Positions 48,024 through 60,162 of a stretch of DNA of 64,000 nt are shown piece after piece. Position 1 is the stretch's first letter, and every line of letters starts with the position of its first letter. The notes under the pieces are model-generated. The model saw nothing but the letters and a program-made list of their open reading frames with translations. It ran no database searches and was not told the DNA's origin. The stretch covers positions 19,582,544 to 19,646,543 of the forward strand of contig CM037795.1 in assembly GCA_021229015.1 (NCBI GenBank). Direction: 5' to 3'. This DNA comes from Solen grandis (lineage: Eukaryota > Mollusca > Bivalvia > Adapedonta > Solenidae). Made by a program: the position numbers and the translations under genes.

Positions 48024-49724
48024 GACCTACTCTCATTTGCACAGTTTTTTTTTTTTTTTTTTTTTTTTGCAATGTTAGAACATTCAAACTCTTCTAGCGC
48101 ATATATTTTCCCATACCCTGTCCCTTGAAATCCATCTCATTCTGTGGTGCAGTCAACAAGGAACAAAATGCTGAAAACCGCATTTCAATCAGACTTTAAC
48201 ATTTTGAGTTATAAGCAAGAGTGATTTTAAGCAAAACGCCCTCTAGCAGCAAAATTAGAAACAAAATTGCAAAAACAGCAGATAGTTCAAACAAGTATAT
48301 AAGTCGCACTAGTCAAACTTTTTATTCTTATGTATCAGAATTTGAAGCATAAAACCTGATTTACAATTATTCCAAAAAAGGATCAAACTTTGGACTGCCG
48401 TATAATGACCAAATCAAGTCCGATCTTAAAAAACTAAACATTACTAGAAAGAGCTCTTTAAGAACTAAAACTTTTGTTCATATACTCTCAATGAAATATT
48501 TTTAGTTTTGGAGCTATTTGTGGCCGAATAAAAACACAATAATCGTAATATGACCTTGACCTTTTCAATTCTTTTTTATTTTTTGAATTGTGAGGCCCTT
48601 TCAAACATAACAATACATATCGTGTGAAAATTTCATGAAGAATGAACAGAAAATAAAGTCAGGAGCGACAAAAACATGTTTTTGAAATTTTAATTTTTCC
48701 TAAAATTTAGTGAAGTTTGACCGTTTCTAGAGGACAAACCACGCATTTCCTTAATTCGCCATCCCATATATTTTGTGTGTATACGTCCTTTAAATGGTAT
48801 GCCGGAGACGGAATTCTTTTATCTGATCTCTAACAAAAACGGATAGATTTTTCGTAGACCTACCCTCATTTGCACAGTTTTTGTTTTGTTTTTGTTTTCT
48901 TGCAAGGTTCGAACATTCAACCTTCCGTACCTCAAAAGCTTTCAGCCACACGGACCCTCGAATCCTATCATATGTTATTAGGCTATCAACAGGGGACAGA
49001 ATGCAAAAAACCGCATTCGAATCGGACTTCAACTTTTTTGAGTTATAAGCAAAAGAATGATTTCAAGAAAAGCGCCCCCTAGCGGCAAAATGAGAAAGAA
49101 AATTGATTAAAATTTTACTGTTAGGTACCTAGCAAAGCAGCAAATAGTTCAATCAAGTATACTAACGTTAGTCGCACAAGTCAAACTTTTTATTCTTATG
49201 TATCAGAATTTGAAGCATAAAACCTGATTTACAATTATTCCAAAAAAGGATCAAACTTTGGACCGCCGTATAATGACCAAATCAAGTCCGATCTTCAAAA
49301 ACTAAACATTACTGGAAAGAGCTCTTTAAGAACTAAAACTTTTGTTCATATACTCTCGATGAAATATTTTTAGTTTTGGAGCTATTTGTGGCCGAATAAA
49401 AACACAATAATCGTAATATGACCTTGACCTTTTCAATTCTTTTTTATTTTTTGAATTGTGAGGCCCTTTCAAACATAACAATACATATCGTGTGAAAATT
49501 TCATGAAGAATGAACAGAAAATAAAGTCAGGAGCGACAAAAACATGTTTTTGAAATTTTAATTTTTCCTAAAATTTAGTGAAGTTTGACCGTTTCTAGAG
49601 GACAAACCACGCATTTCCTTAATTCGCCATCCCATATATTTTGTGCGTATATGTCTTGCAAATCGTATGCAGCGAACAGAATTATTCTATCTGATCTCTA
49701 ACAAAAGTGGGTAGGTTTTTCGTA
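48024..49724 (+). repeat. Two long tandem units (about 833 and 868 bp) of element G
   Basis: The units are nearly identical over long stretches, for example 'gtcaaactttttattcttatgtatcagaatttgaagc' and 'ggagctatttgtggccgaataaaaaca'. They differ mainly in the first 200 bp and by a 30-bp insertion. High identity implies recent duplication or conversion. Confidence 0.85.
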
Positions 49725-49855
49725 GACCTACCCTCATTTTTCCACTTTTTTCCAAGGTTCGAACATTCAACCTCTCCTAGAACAATTTTTTTCCCGTACT
49801 CGATGATAAGATATCCATCATATTTGATTGGGCTGTCAACAAGGAACATTATGTA

Positions 49856-52608
49856 ACAAGAGGGCCATGATGGCCCTGGATCGCTCACCTGATATCATTA
49901 GGCTATGTAAAATCAAGTGACCCCTGGGGCAGAGCCAATTTTGACCCCAGGGTCATGATTTGAACAAACTGGGTAGAGGTCTATTAGCCCATGTTACATA
50001 CCAAATATCTAAACTCCAGACCTTGTGGTTTTTGAGAAGAAATTTTTCTAGATTTTTTTCCAAAATAAGTCTATGTAAAATCAAGTGATCCCTGGGGAGG
50101 GGCCAATATTTTCACCAAATATCTAAATGCCAGGCCATGTGTTTTCTAGTTTCCTAAAAAGAAGAATTTTCAAGTTATTTCTATATTAGCCTATGTAAAA
50201 TCATGTGACCCCTGGGGGTGGGGCCAATTTTGACCCCAGGGTCATAATTTGAACAATCTTGGTAGAGAGTCATAAGATCATGCTACATACCAAATATCTA
50301 AACTCCAGGCCTTGTGGTTTCTGAGAAGAAGATTTTTTCAAGTATTTCCTATATTAGCTTATGTTAAATCAAGTGACCCCTGGGGGGGTAACAATTGTCA
50401 TAAGATCATGCTACATACCAAATATCTAAACTCCAGGCCTTGTGGTTTCTGAGAAGAAGATTTTTTCAAGTATTTCCTATATTAGCTTATGTTAAATCAA
50501 GTGACCCCTGGGGCAGGGCCAAATTTGACCCCAGGGCCATGATTTTAACAAATTTGGTTGTGATCTACTAGACAGTGCTGCACACCAAATATCTAAACCC
50601 CGGGCCTTGTGGTTTCTGAGAAGAAGATTTTTCAAGTTTTTCCTATATTAGCATATGTTAAATCAAGTGACCCCTGGGGCGGGGCCAATTTTGACCCCAG
50701 GGTCATGATTTGAACAAACTTGGTAGAGATCCACCAGACAATGCTACACACCAAATATCTTAACTCTATGCCTTGTGGTTTCGGAGAAGAAGATTTTTCA
50801 AGGTTTTTTCCTATAGTAGCCTATGTTAAATCAAGTGACACCTGGGGCGGGGCCAATTTTGACCCCAGGGTCATAATTTTTACAATCTTGGTAGAGAGTC
50901 ATAAGATCATGCTACATAACAAAAATCAAAAGGCTAGGACTTCTGGTTTCTGAGAAGAAGATTTTTCAAGGATTTGAACAAACTTGGTAGTGATCTAATA
51001 GACAATGCTGCACACCAAATATCTAAACCCAGGCCTTGTGGTTTCTGAGAAGAAGATTTTTCAAGTTTTTCTATATTAGCCTATGTAAATCAGGTGACCC
51101 CTGGGGGGGGCCAATTTTGACCCCAGGGCCATGATTTGAACAAACTTGGTAGTGATCATAGACATGCTACAACCAAATATCTAACTCCAGGCCTTGTGGT
51201 TTCTGAGAAGAAGATTTTTTCAAGTATTTTCTATATTAGCCTATGTAAAATCAGGTGACCCCTGGGGCGGGGCCAATTTTGACCCCAGGGCCATGATTTG
51301 AACAAACTTGGTAGTGATCTACTAGACAATGCTGCACACCAAATATCTAAGCTCCAGGTCTTGTGGTTTCTGAGAAGAAGATTTTTCAAGTTTTTCCTAT
51401 ATTAGCCTATGTTAAATCACGTGACCCCTGGGGCGGGGCCAATTTTGACCCCAGGGTCATAATTTGAACAATCTTGGTAGAGAGTCATAAGATCATGCTA
51501 CATACCAAAAATCAAAAGGCTAGGCCTTGTGGTTTCGGAGAAGAAGATTTTTTCAAGTATTTCCTATATTAGCTTATGTTAAATCAAGTGACCCCTGGGG
51601 CAGGGCCAAATTTGACCCCAGGGCCATGATTTTAACAAATTTGGTTGTGATCTACTAGACAGTGCTGCACACCAAATATCTAAACCCCGGGCCTTGTGGT
51701 TTCTGAGAAGAAGATTTTTCAAGTTTTTCCTATATTAGCATATGTTAAATCAAGTGACCCCTGGGGCGGGGCCAATTTGACCCCAGGGCCTGATTTGAAC
51801 AAACTTGGTATGATCTAATAGACAATCTGCACACCAAATATCTAAACCCAGGCCTTGTGGTTTCTGAGAAGAAGATTTTTCAAGTTTTTCCTATATTAGC
51901 CTATGTTAAATCAAGTGACCCCTGGGTTGGGCCAGTTTTGACCCCAGGGTCATAATTTGAACAATCTTGGTAGAGAGTCATAAGATCATGCTACATACCA
52001 AATATCTAAACTCCAGGCCTTGTGGTTTCTGAGAAGAAGATTTTTTCAAGTATTTTCTATATTAGCCTATGTAAAATCAGGTGACCCCTGGGGCGGGGCC
52101 AATTTTGACCCAGGGCATAATTTGAACAATCTTGGTAGAGAGTCATAAGATCATGCTACATACCAAAAATCAAAAGGCTAGGCCTTGTGGTTTCGGAGAA
52201 GAAGATTTTTTAATTTTTCCTATATTAGCATATGTTAAATCAAGTGACCCCAGAGTCATAAGATCATGCTACATACCAAAAATCAAAAGGCTAGGCCTTG
52301 TGGTTTCGGAGAAGAAGATTTTTAAAATTTTCATTTTTAAAATCTATTTTTAGCTCCTGTGACCTAGATTTTTGACCAATCAAAATAATTTTAACAACTT
52401 CGGATAAGGGCCCCATAATGAACATTCCTGTGAAGTTTTATCAAAATTGACCAAGCGGTTAAGGAGGAGATGTCGTTTGAAGCAAAATGTTGACGGACGA
52501 CGGACGGACGACGGACGGACGGACGACGGACGGACGACGGACGGACGGACGACGGACGAAGACCGGTCACAATAGCTCACCTTGAGCCTCTGGCTCAGGT
52601 GAGCTAAA
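49856..52608 (+). mobile_element. Helentron-like tandem-repeat element, family C, copy C3, nested in element G
   Basis: The left end is 'aacaagagggccatgatggccctggatcgctcacctgat'. About 14 tandem units of roughly 165-170 bp follow (gtgacccctggggcggggccaattttgaccccagggtcat...), some truncated or deletion-rich (for example 51090-51180, 51770-51850). Then come the conserved 3' block (tagctcctgtgacctag...gaggagatgtcgtttgaagca), an ACGG microsatellite (about 52490-52560) and the 3' hairpin 'agctcaccttgagcctctggctcaggtgagct'. The insertion point is visible because the first two units of G are uninterrupted there. Confidence 0.82.
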
Positions 52609-53471
52609 AAACCGCATCTAAATCAAGTTTCAAATTTTTGAGTTATAAGCAAAACAGTGATTACATGCATTGCGCCCCCTAGTGGCTAAATCAGAAATAA
52701 ATGTGAAAAGTTTGACCAATTAGGCACATGTTCAGATAAAGATGACTCCATGCCCAAAATTTCATAGCTGTAGCTTTTCTCATCTGGCCGCTAGGCTGGA
52801 CACAAAAATGGGTGGAATTGGAAAAATAATAAAAATAAAAAAAACAACAAATCAACAGAAGAAGAACAATAGGTTTTCGCCCAGCAGAGGCGAAAACCTA
52901 AATATAGATAACTAGACACACAGAGGGTGTTTGTGTTGATGTGTGTATAACTTGATACTGTTCAAGATTATTATTGTCCAGTGTAATATCATTGTTTATT
53001 AAGACAACAGACAGATGGCCAAGATGACAAAACGACTGTCAGAGCTGAATACCTGCATTCAAACCATCTATATAATTTAGAATAATGCTCAACACTTAAA
53101 CATTTACAACTTTAAAGAGGACGATACTGTTTTATACAGTATACTGATTATCTAAAATAAAATGACCTAAATCTACACAATCTGCCTACCTGATGATACA
53201 TTCAAGGGGATGTTTTATCACTTCTTTCAAAATGTGTACAATAAAGCTGTTAGTTATAGTTAAATATCTGATATGCTCTTTAATCTGAGGTGTCAAAAAT
53301 CAGTCTGCTGGTTTGTTAGTCCTATCAATGAGCCGCTATCGGCACCACATGCTTTTTTTATACTGGTTTTCATGCCTCTGCATATAATATCAAAACCACC
53401 TAAAACTGAGTCAAAATCAGAATCTGTAGGGAATAACGCCGAAACAAAAGTAGAACGATAATGTTGACTGC

Positions 53472-53590
53472 TGGTTTGTTTGTTGGGCTTCACATCCAAC
53501 TAACAGTACAGTCATCTGGCGAGTTGTGTATGTCACAGCCAGAGATTCAACCCACAACTTCCCACAACCCAGAGAGCATAATCAGTCTCT
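53472..53590 (-). mobile_element. SINE (family S) with internal deletion
   Basis: 'gtttgttgggcttcacatcca.ctaacagta' joins directly to 'gtatgtcacagccagagattcaaccca'. Tail and head are present but the body is lost. Confidence 0.55.
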
Positions 53591-53787
53591 CAAGCTCAGA
53601 AATTATTTCATCTCTTCATTCTACTAATGACATTTATTTTTAACTGTTGATTATTATCTAATTGACCCCCTATTTTTTAATGAGACTGTAAGAGAGATAT
53701 ACCTTTATTGTAAATCTAATTAATTTCCAGAATATATCTAACATTTGGGACTATAATTTTTACACATTTCCATACAATACCCAGATT

Positions 53788-54060
53788 GTGTGTTTATTTA
53801 TTGGGATTAACATCCCACTGACAGTATTTCAATCATTTTGAGACTATATCTACTGCAGTATCACGCCGTAGACATGTGGCATGGTACCACACCCAGTCAC
53901 ATTATCTTGACACCCGGACAACCAGCCCTGAAACTACTCTGTATGTATACTGTGCGCCAAACAAGGGAGCTTTACCAGTACCATTGTTTATAACTTTGGT
54001 ATAATGGGGCCAGGGATCAAACCCATGACAACTTGATTCCAGAGTACAGTCAAAGAGTAC
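53788..54060 (-). mobile_element. SINE (family S), near full length
   Basis: gggattaacatcccactgacagtatttcaatca, then cacccagtcacattatcttgacacccgg, then ccagggatcaaaccca (B box on the - strand). Diverged. Confidence 0.7.
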
Positions 54061-55050
54061 ATAGCACTTGTAACCTAGTTGGAGAGTTCCAGCAATCAGT
54101 GTTCAACAAATCTCAGGTTGAACAATAAAGAATTAAGAATAGTTTTGCTGGGACCGTGAAATGTGTTCAAGTAAAATATGTTGTTCCAGTTTTCAGTATT
54201 TAGAACACTGAAGTTTGACTGTATATGCTCTAACAACTCAGCCCCCAGGACCCATATTTTTGATGGTAGATACTATAAACCAAACATTTTGCATAATTTA
54301 ATAACATTACTACACATAGAATGTTTACAAAACTAGCCACTAGTCTGATTATTGAAATAATCTAAATTGATCTCACTGCAGTAACCTAAGCCTGGATTTT
54401 CTCTCATTAAATGCTAGTGTAATCAAGAAGTTGAAAGACTGGCTACAAAAATATCACAATTGTATTCTATTACAAAATACTTTTTGTAACCTAGTGCCTA
54501 GGAGAACTTTTTTTTAAACCCTTCACTAAATTCTCAACCAAATTCATCTCCAACCTTGAAATACGACAACTCACCATTAGCTCTGATGAGGTTTTATTTG
54601 TTCAGCTGAAATGCACCTGACAATCTCAATTCTGAATTTCTCTAGCTGCTTGTAGACAAAATACACCACAAATTAAGTTCTAAAAATACCTTCTCTAAAA
54701 TAACTTGGCGTAAAAATAAACTCAGACCTTCAAAGAACTCTTTCATGCCACCAGTGAAAATAGCATCCATGGATTATAAATCAAAATGCCAAGTGCTTCA
54801 AAGTCATCATGAAAATTGCTATCAGTTTTATTTTTAATTTTCATACTGAAAATGATCAAGCAAAGTTATACCTATTACAATCAGCTCTTTATTTTATGTT
54901 CAGAAGATACTTATATATCCAGAAGACAAATTTTATCTCAAATTCATGATAGACAAAAAATACATATCATTATAAAATTTCAAGCAAAAACTTCTTTGAG
55001 ACTGTACATTTCAAAATTCATGAAACATCTCAATCTACATTATTTTGCTT
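54061..55050. other. Intergenic sequence, no gene recognised
   Basis: AT-rich. No coding exon is supported. Confidence 0.4.
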
Positions 55051-55114
55051 GGTTTTAAAATCCAATCAACAGGAATTCAGTCATTTTGGGACTTTGTTGA
55101 CTTCAAAAAGCAAT

Positions 55115-55357
55115 ATAACCCTTTCCCTCATATAGACTCATTTTGACGCACTCAATAGGTACCACATAAAGCCTGATCTGCAGAAAAACCACAGTTAAAC
55201 CATACCAAATTTAATTATTAAGTCCTCATTTCCAGACCACTGAGGAGCAACGAACCGCATAAAACCTGATCAGCCTGCGAGTTACTTGCAGGCTGATCTG
55301 GTTTTATGTTGTTCGCATAGGTCTTTTCATGGTTTTCTCTATGAGGGAAAGGGTTAA
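55115..55357 (-). mobile_element. TTAA-type MITE, copy 6 (reverse orientation)
   Basis: Same family inverted, flanked by ATAA (55115-55118) and TTAA (55354-55357). Both ends and the palindrome are retained. The flanks resemble a diverged family S SINE (ttggttttaaaatccaatcaacag...cagtcattttgggac / gcatcactgtggtatcaca), so this too may be an insertion into a SINE. Confidence 0.82.
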
Positions 55358-56151
55358 AATAAAGTCCAGCATCACTGTGGTATCACACTGTAGAAAGGAG
55401 GATTGGGTTATGAATGGGGAAAAAATAATTTGAAACTAATGAACAACTGGATAAATGGACAAATGAACGATAAATGGATGAATGGACAGACAAATGGATG
55501 AATCAACAGGTGGATATATGAATGAATGGACAGATGGAGGAATGGACAGAAGGATAGGATGATTCCTATGTAACCTACCACTTTCAACTTTGTTTGCCCA
55601 GGGGTTGAGGTGTATCATTAGGACTAAAGGATTGTACTGTAGGGTGCTGTGTCTTGATAACTGTATGTTAATATAATTATAATTTTGAACTTCCTGGATA
55701 TCATGGGATGGCATACTTACATTTAAGAAATACATGGTGTCTCTGCAGTATCTATAGCAACACAGATGTTTAATTAGTGCATAGGTCACTGGCTGACACC
55801 TTTCATTAAACTATTTTCAAGAAGAATATTTTTTACAGATTCTTCAAGGTAAATAAATTCTAAAATAAATCTTCATTCAAAAGTATTGAAACAAAACGCT
55901 AGAAAAGGAATGCATGGAAAGAAAAGAAAAAGGAAATGAAGAAAAAAACAAAATGTAGTTAATGTGATGAATGGCCTGATACACTTTGATGACCCTGGTT
56001 GCCATAACAACCAGAGACTGTCTGTGTGTCCTTATCAGCCAGTGGAATGAATCCTCTATCAGTCAGGCACACGCAGACTAGGTTGATCTTGCACCCCCAC
56101 CTGCCTTTAGTCTTCTTCACTATAGAAGAATCATGCCTTAACCACTGAACT
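55358..56151. other. Intergenic sequence with GGAT-rich simple repeat
   Basis: 55440-55565 is an imperfect 'atggatgaatggacagac'-type simple repeat. The open frame on the - strand crossing it is low complexity. Nothing else is recognised. Confidence 0.45.
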
Positions 56152-56349
56152 TTAACCCTTTCCCTCATAGAGGAAACCATAAAAGACTTGCGAACAGCAT
56201 AAACCGATCAGCTGCGAGAACGCGGCTGATCGTTTATCTGTTCGTGCTCTCAGTGTCTGGAATGAGACTTTGTAATTAATTGTAAGTTACTGTTTCTGCA
56301 GATCAGGCTTATTGACTATGAGTGCGTCAATGACTAGAGGAAGGGTTAA
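56152..56349 (+). mobile_element. TTAA-type MITE, copy 7 (deletion-riddled)
   Basis: TTAA at 56152-56155 and 56346-56349. It is about 44 bp shorter than its siblings because of many scattered losses of one or two bases and almost no substitutions. This pattern fits consensus errors better than ageing. Confidence 0.8.
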
Positions 56350-56572
56350 CTCATGGCTGAGTTCTCACAATTATACTACTCCCTATGGTCTGGTGGACAA
56401 TCTACTCCAAAGGTATCTGAACTCCTTAGTTGGAAACATTACCACTGGTCAAAACCTTTCTTGCCTTACTCAATAACAAGATGGTTATTATATTATGGTA
56501 TCTGATTAGGCTAAAAACATCTATAGAACCAGGTTTTCAAAGGCCAACTTAGGTAAATAGATATGGCTGCAT

Positions 56573-56635
56573 GTTGTTGTTGTTGTTGGTGTTTTTGTTG
56601 TTGTTATTTTCTTTATTGATTGATTGATTGATTTA
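56573..56635. repeat. Simple repeats (TTG)n and (GATT)n
   Basis: 'gttgttgttgttgttgg...ttgttgttgtta' followed by 'gattgattgattgattt'. Confidence 0.8.
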
Positions 56636-57650
56636 CTTATATCTATTTATTTTTATTAGTTTTTCTTCAACCAGACATTTCTTCATGTCTGACAGCATCA
56701 CCTCAAACCTCCAAGACTAATTCAACAAACCTTCAATAAAAAGCATTTAAACTAAAGTAAAAAATCCTCCCACCCCCCACCCCCTGGAGTCAAAATACCA
56801 AAAGGTGCAAAGGTATCAAAATATTTTTCTTGGGTGTAAAAGACAGACTAATCATAGCAGCTGACAGGAACTAAGTTTCCTGAGTGCTATCCCGCTCCCT
56901 TGTTGGCCCTGTCAGTGTCAGATAACGACCAAACTCATTAGTTACGGCCAGGTCTTTTGTCTGCAGCAGCATGTATGAGGAACATATGCTGAATTTACAA
57001 TCCCCAACACAGGAAAACAAACTATAATCCTTTTCTCCAAGGAAAGGCATGTTCAATATTCTGTCTTCACTTTATCAGGAGCATTTTACAAGCAACCACC
57101 CCCTCTAAAATCCTAATTATATGACCCATCCCTGGAATCATAATTTAAGTGGTTCATGAATTTTCTTTAAAAAATTGATAATCCCTCAAAATTCATATAC
57201 CCCCTTTCACCCCTCCCCCATCCACTTGTTTTCATATTTTTTCCCTTAGGATAGTCTAAGGGAGCTTTGACATTTCAAAAACACTGACCTGAATGAACAC
57301 CACTTGCTTTTCCCATTCATGGCACTAAGGTCAACTAGTAAGAACAGTATCACAAACAAAATAATCTATTATCTTGTGTAAACCAGGTCAACTTTTGACC
57401 TCCTTTTATCCCATTGCAGCTACTGGACATATATACTGTAAGATAATTTAAAAAAAAAAAAAAAAAAAAAAAACATCAGAAAGGTCTGTTACATAAAGCA
57501 TGAGCTAACAAAATTATAGATGAGCATGAGATAATATCAGATCTAATCGAACTCAAAGTAATTTACAAGCTGATCAAGTTTTATATTGTTGTTTTTACCC
57601 AAATGTAATGGGGAACTAACACTGAATGGAGCTGCGCAGTACCAGTTCAG
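56636..57650. other. Intergenic sequence, no gene recognised
   Basis: Contains an A-run of about 23 near 57450-57472. No supported exon. Confidence 0.4.
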
Positions 57651-57890
57651 TTAACCCTTTCCCTCAGAGGACACCATGAAAAGACCTATGCGAACAGCAT
57701 AAAACCAGATCAGCCTGCGAGTAACTCGCAGGCTGATCAGGTTTTATGCTGTTCGCTGCTCCTCAGTGGTCTGGAAATGAGGATTTTGTAATTAAATTTG
57801 GTAAGGTTTAATTGTGGTTTTCTGCAGATCAGGCTTTATGTGATACCTATTGAGGGCGTCAAAATGAGTATATATGAGGGAAAGGGTTAT
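57651..57890 (+). mobile_element. TTAA-type MITE, copy 8
   Basis: TTAA at 57651-57654 and TTAT at 57887-57890. The palindrome is nearly perfect (gcgagtaactcgc centre). Full length. Confidence 0.85.
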
Positions 57891-57964
57891 GGCATTTTAA
57901 AATACCTTGCAGAACCTATACCAATAACAGTGCAGTGCAGAGCTCTCTTTTCTATTGTGTGGTA

Positions 57965-58005
57965 TCAAACCCTTTACCTCATGAATATTCATGTACAAAT
58001 TAATA
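57965..58005. repeat. Short shared motif 'ccctttacctcatgaatattcatgta'
   Basis: Variants occur near 19925, 40957 and, in inverse, 58925-58985. It marks another interspersed family whose ends I cannot define. Confidence 0.35.
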
Positions 58006-58772
58006 AATGTTAAATAGAATATAGAACAATGGATTTTTCTTTCACATGCAGGATCTGAGCTACAATAATGTACAAACAAACTGAGACAGAGCCTGTTGTG
58101 TCAGGTCTGGGTTAAGACTGGCTTCATCATGATCTAGCTCATCAGTATTTTGCCTTGTGTTAAAATATGTAACTTTTTTTAATAAAAACTATTTTCTAGG
58201 CAACACCTTTTTCTGACATTTGACAGTTACACAAAACTGCAGTTTTAGAATCTCACATACTTTCTTTTCTGGATTAAGTGTATAAGACATTTAGTAGTTT
58301 ATTTTAGATTCAGAGGCTGTTTGCAATATCGCTTCCAGCTGAATTTCTGGGGGGTAAACAGTTACAGGACGAAAATGAGCAGCTTATCAGTATAAAAGAT
58401 AAAGAAAAGTAAAGACCCATATCTGCTATTTTTAGATATTGTTTTAATTCTGTTATCACTCTTGATATTTGTTGGTTTCAACATCCCATCATTAGCGCCA
58501 CAACTGCTGAGAGATTTTGCCTGCTTTAGATCATTAAAGTTTTCAATGACTTGCATTGCTGTTAAATTTGTTCATTGGCCATAAAACCAAAGCATTTAAT
58601 ATACATAGTTTACAGTAACTGAGAATTTGTTGATGGGCTGATTATCTCCAGCATTCAAATACTTACATATAAAGTTAAGTCTATGTGATGTCTACAGCAT
58701 AAAAGAACAATTATGGTTCTGTAGTAAAATTACCATTATGGTATATCAAGAGCTGCATTAATGGGAAGCTTT

Positions 58773-58987
58773 AACCATTTAACTTATAGTTTTGAGGCCA
58801 TGGTAAACAGAGCAGACCCAAATCAGGGTCTCCTCTTTTTGCTTGTATAATACTAAAGCGCAGATCCTACAGTGTGCATGACAAAGAAAATTGCATTATT
58901 TCATTCAGTTAATTCATATTCATTCCTAAATATTCATGTACAAAGTCCTAAATTTGTACATGAATATTCAAGAGGTGAAGGGTTGAA
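58773..58987. repeat. Interspersed repeat (family B plus palindromic tail)
   Basis: The left part 'ggtaaacagagcagaccc' and 'tcagggtctcctctttttgcttgta' is family B. The right part contains the inverted pair 'aatattcatgtacaaa...tttgtacatgaatatt' and ends 'gtgaagggttgaa'. It may be a separate TTAA-type element. Confidence 0.45.
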
Positions 58988-59422
58988 TAGACTGGTTGCT
59001 TAATACAGGTGGCTGCTAACACAGGTTCACTAGCTGTACACATGGCGATGCAATAAACATGGTATAAACACCTGTATATACTAAGGCAACCTACCCTCGA
59101 CACACAATCAGCAGATATTAAATAACAATTCTGACATTAATAAGACATAAAACCCTATACCGCAACTTGACTTACACCATCTATTACACCTCATCAGTAC
59201 ATACTTATATTCAAGATGGATGTAGATGGACAATGGAGTTCACCACTTATGGTTACGCTAGTATTCCAGCTATGTGGACAATTATGATAACTGTGTGACT
59301 GTGTCAATACAACAAACTGTCAATCTGACATTATGACTGGGCTTTATCCACTCCTTGTCTCCCAGCCTTCAACAGGCCTGATAATCATGTGTGTACCTGG
59401 CTCAGTCATATTTGTCCTTGCT

Positions 59423-59664
59423 TTAACCCTTTCCCTCATATAGACTCATTTTGACGCACTCAATAGGTACCACATAAAGCCTGATCTGCAGAAAGCCAAA
59501 CTCAAACCTTACCAAATTAAATTGTAAAATCCTCATTACCAGATCACTGAGGAGCAGCGAACAGCATAAAACCTGATCAGCCTGAGAGTTACTCGCAGGC
59601 TGATCTGGTTTTATGCTGTTCGCATAGGTCTTTTCATGGTATCCTCTATGAGGAAAAGGGTTAA
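59423..59664 (-). mobile_element. TTAA-type MITE, copy 9 (reverse orientation)
   Basis: TTAA at 59423-59426 and 59661-59664. Ends and palindrome are intact with a few substitutions. Full length. Confidence 0.85.
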
Positions 59665-60162
59665 TCACTGTCTAATCAATCTCTGCTGGTTTTACAGCCC
59701 ATTAATGATTTCTGAGTCATTCTCCAGACTTTGCTTCTTCAAAGGAAAGGATCATACCCCATCGTCTCATTAAAACCAAGAATATATCCAGATGTCATTG
59801 AAAGATAATATCATGTCTAAGTAAGTTTGCTATCATTTAATGCTTGTAAATCATGTCCCAGTAATGACTTAGCATTTGCTTAAAAATAAATAAATAATAA
59901 AAAAAAAACACTTCAGAAAAAAATTAAATCTGGCAACAAAAAAAAACTTCAAGATGGGATATTGATACACATCTTTTGTACCACATAAAGGTCTGCCAAT
60001 GACACTATTATAAGTGCATACAGTATTAGAGGGAGACAGAATAGTTTCATGGTCTGAGCCCTTGAGATATGTTTTATTTTCTGTTGTTGTTTTTTTCACA
60101 TTCTCTAATAAATTTCTTTAGTTTTCTTTAAGAAAAACAACAAATAAACAAACAAACAAAAA

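Larger units (their letters stand above)
47905..52902 (+). mobile_element. Large Helentron-like element (family G) with nested family C element
   Basis: The left end has the palindrome ACCGCAAGCGGT (47918-47929) then CTCGGTTTTCGC. The right end is a perfect 12-bp hairpin TAGGTTTTCGCC (52870-52881) / GGCGAAAACCTA (52889-52900). The core has tandem units starting 'gaccta(c/t)..tctcattt' at 48024, 48857 and 49725 (periods 833 and 868). The third unit is interrupted at about 49856 by a 2.75-kb family C element and resumes at about 52609 (aaccgcatctaaatcaag). No coding capacity was recognised; short frames repeat with the units. Confidence 0.65.

Noticed and set aside
55436..55789. 117-codon - strand frame
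   Set aside because: Part of it is a GGAT/ATGG simple repeat (Ser/Pro/His/Ile low complexity); no domain is seen.
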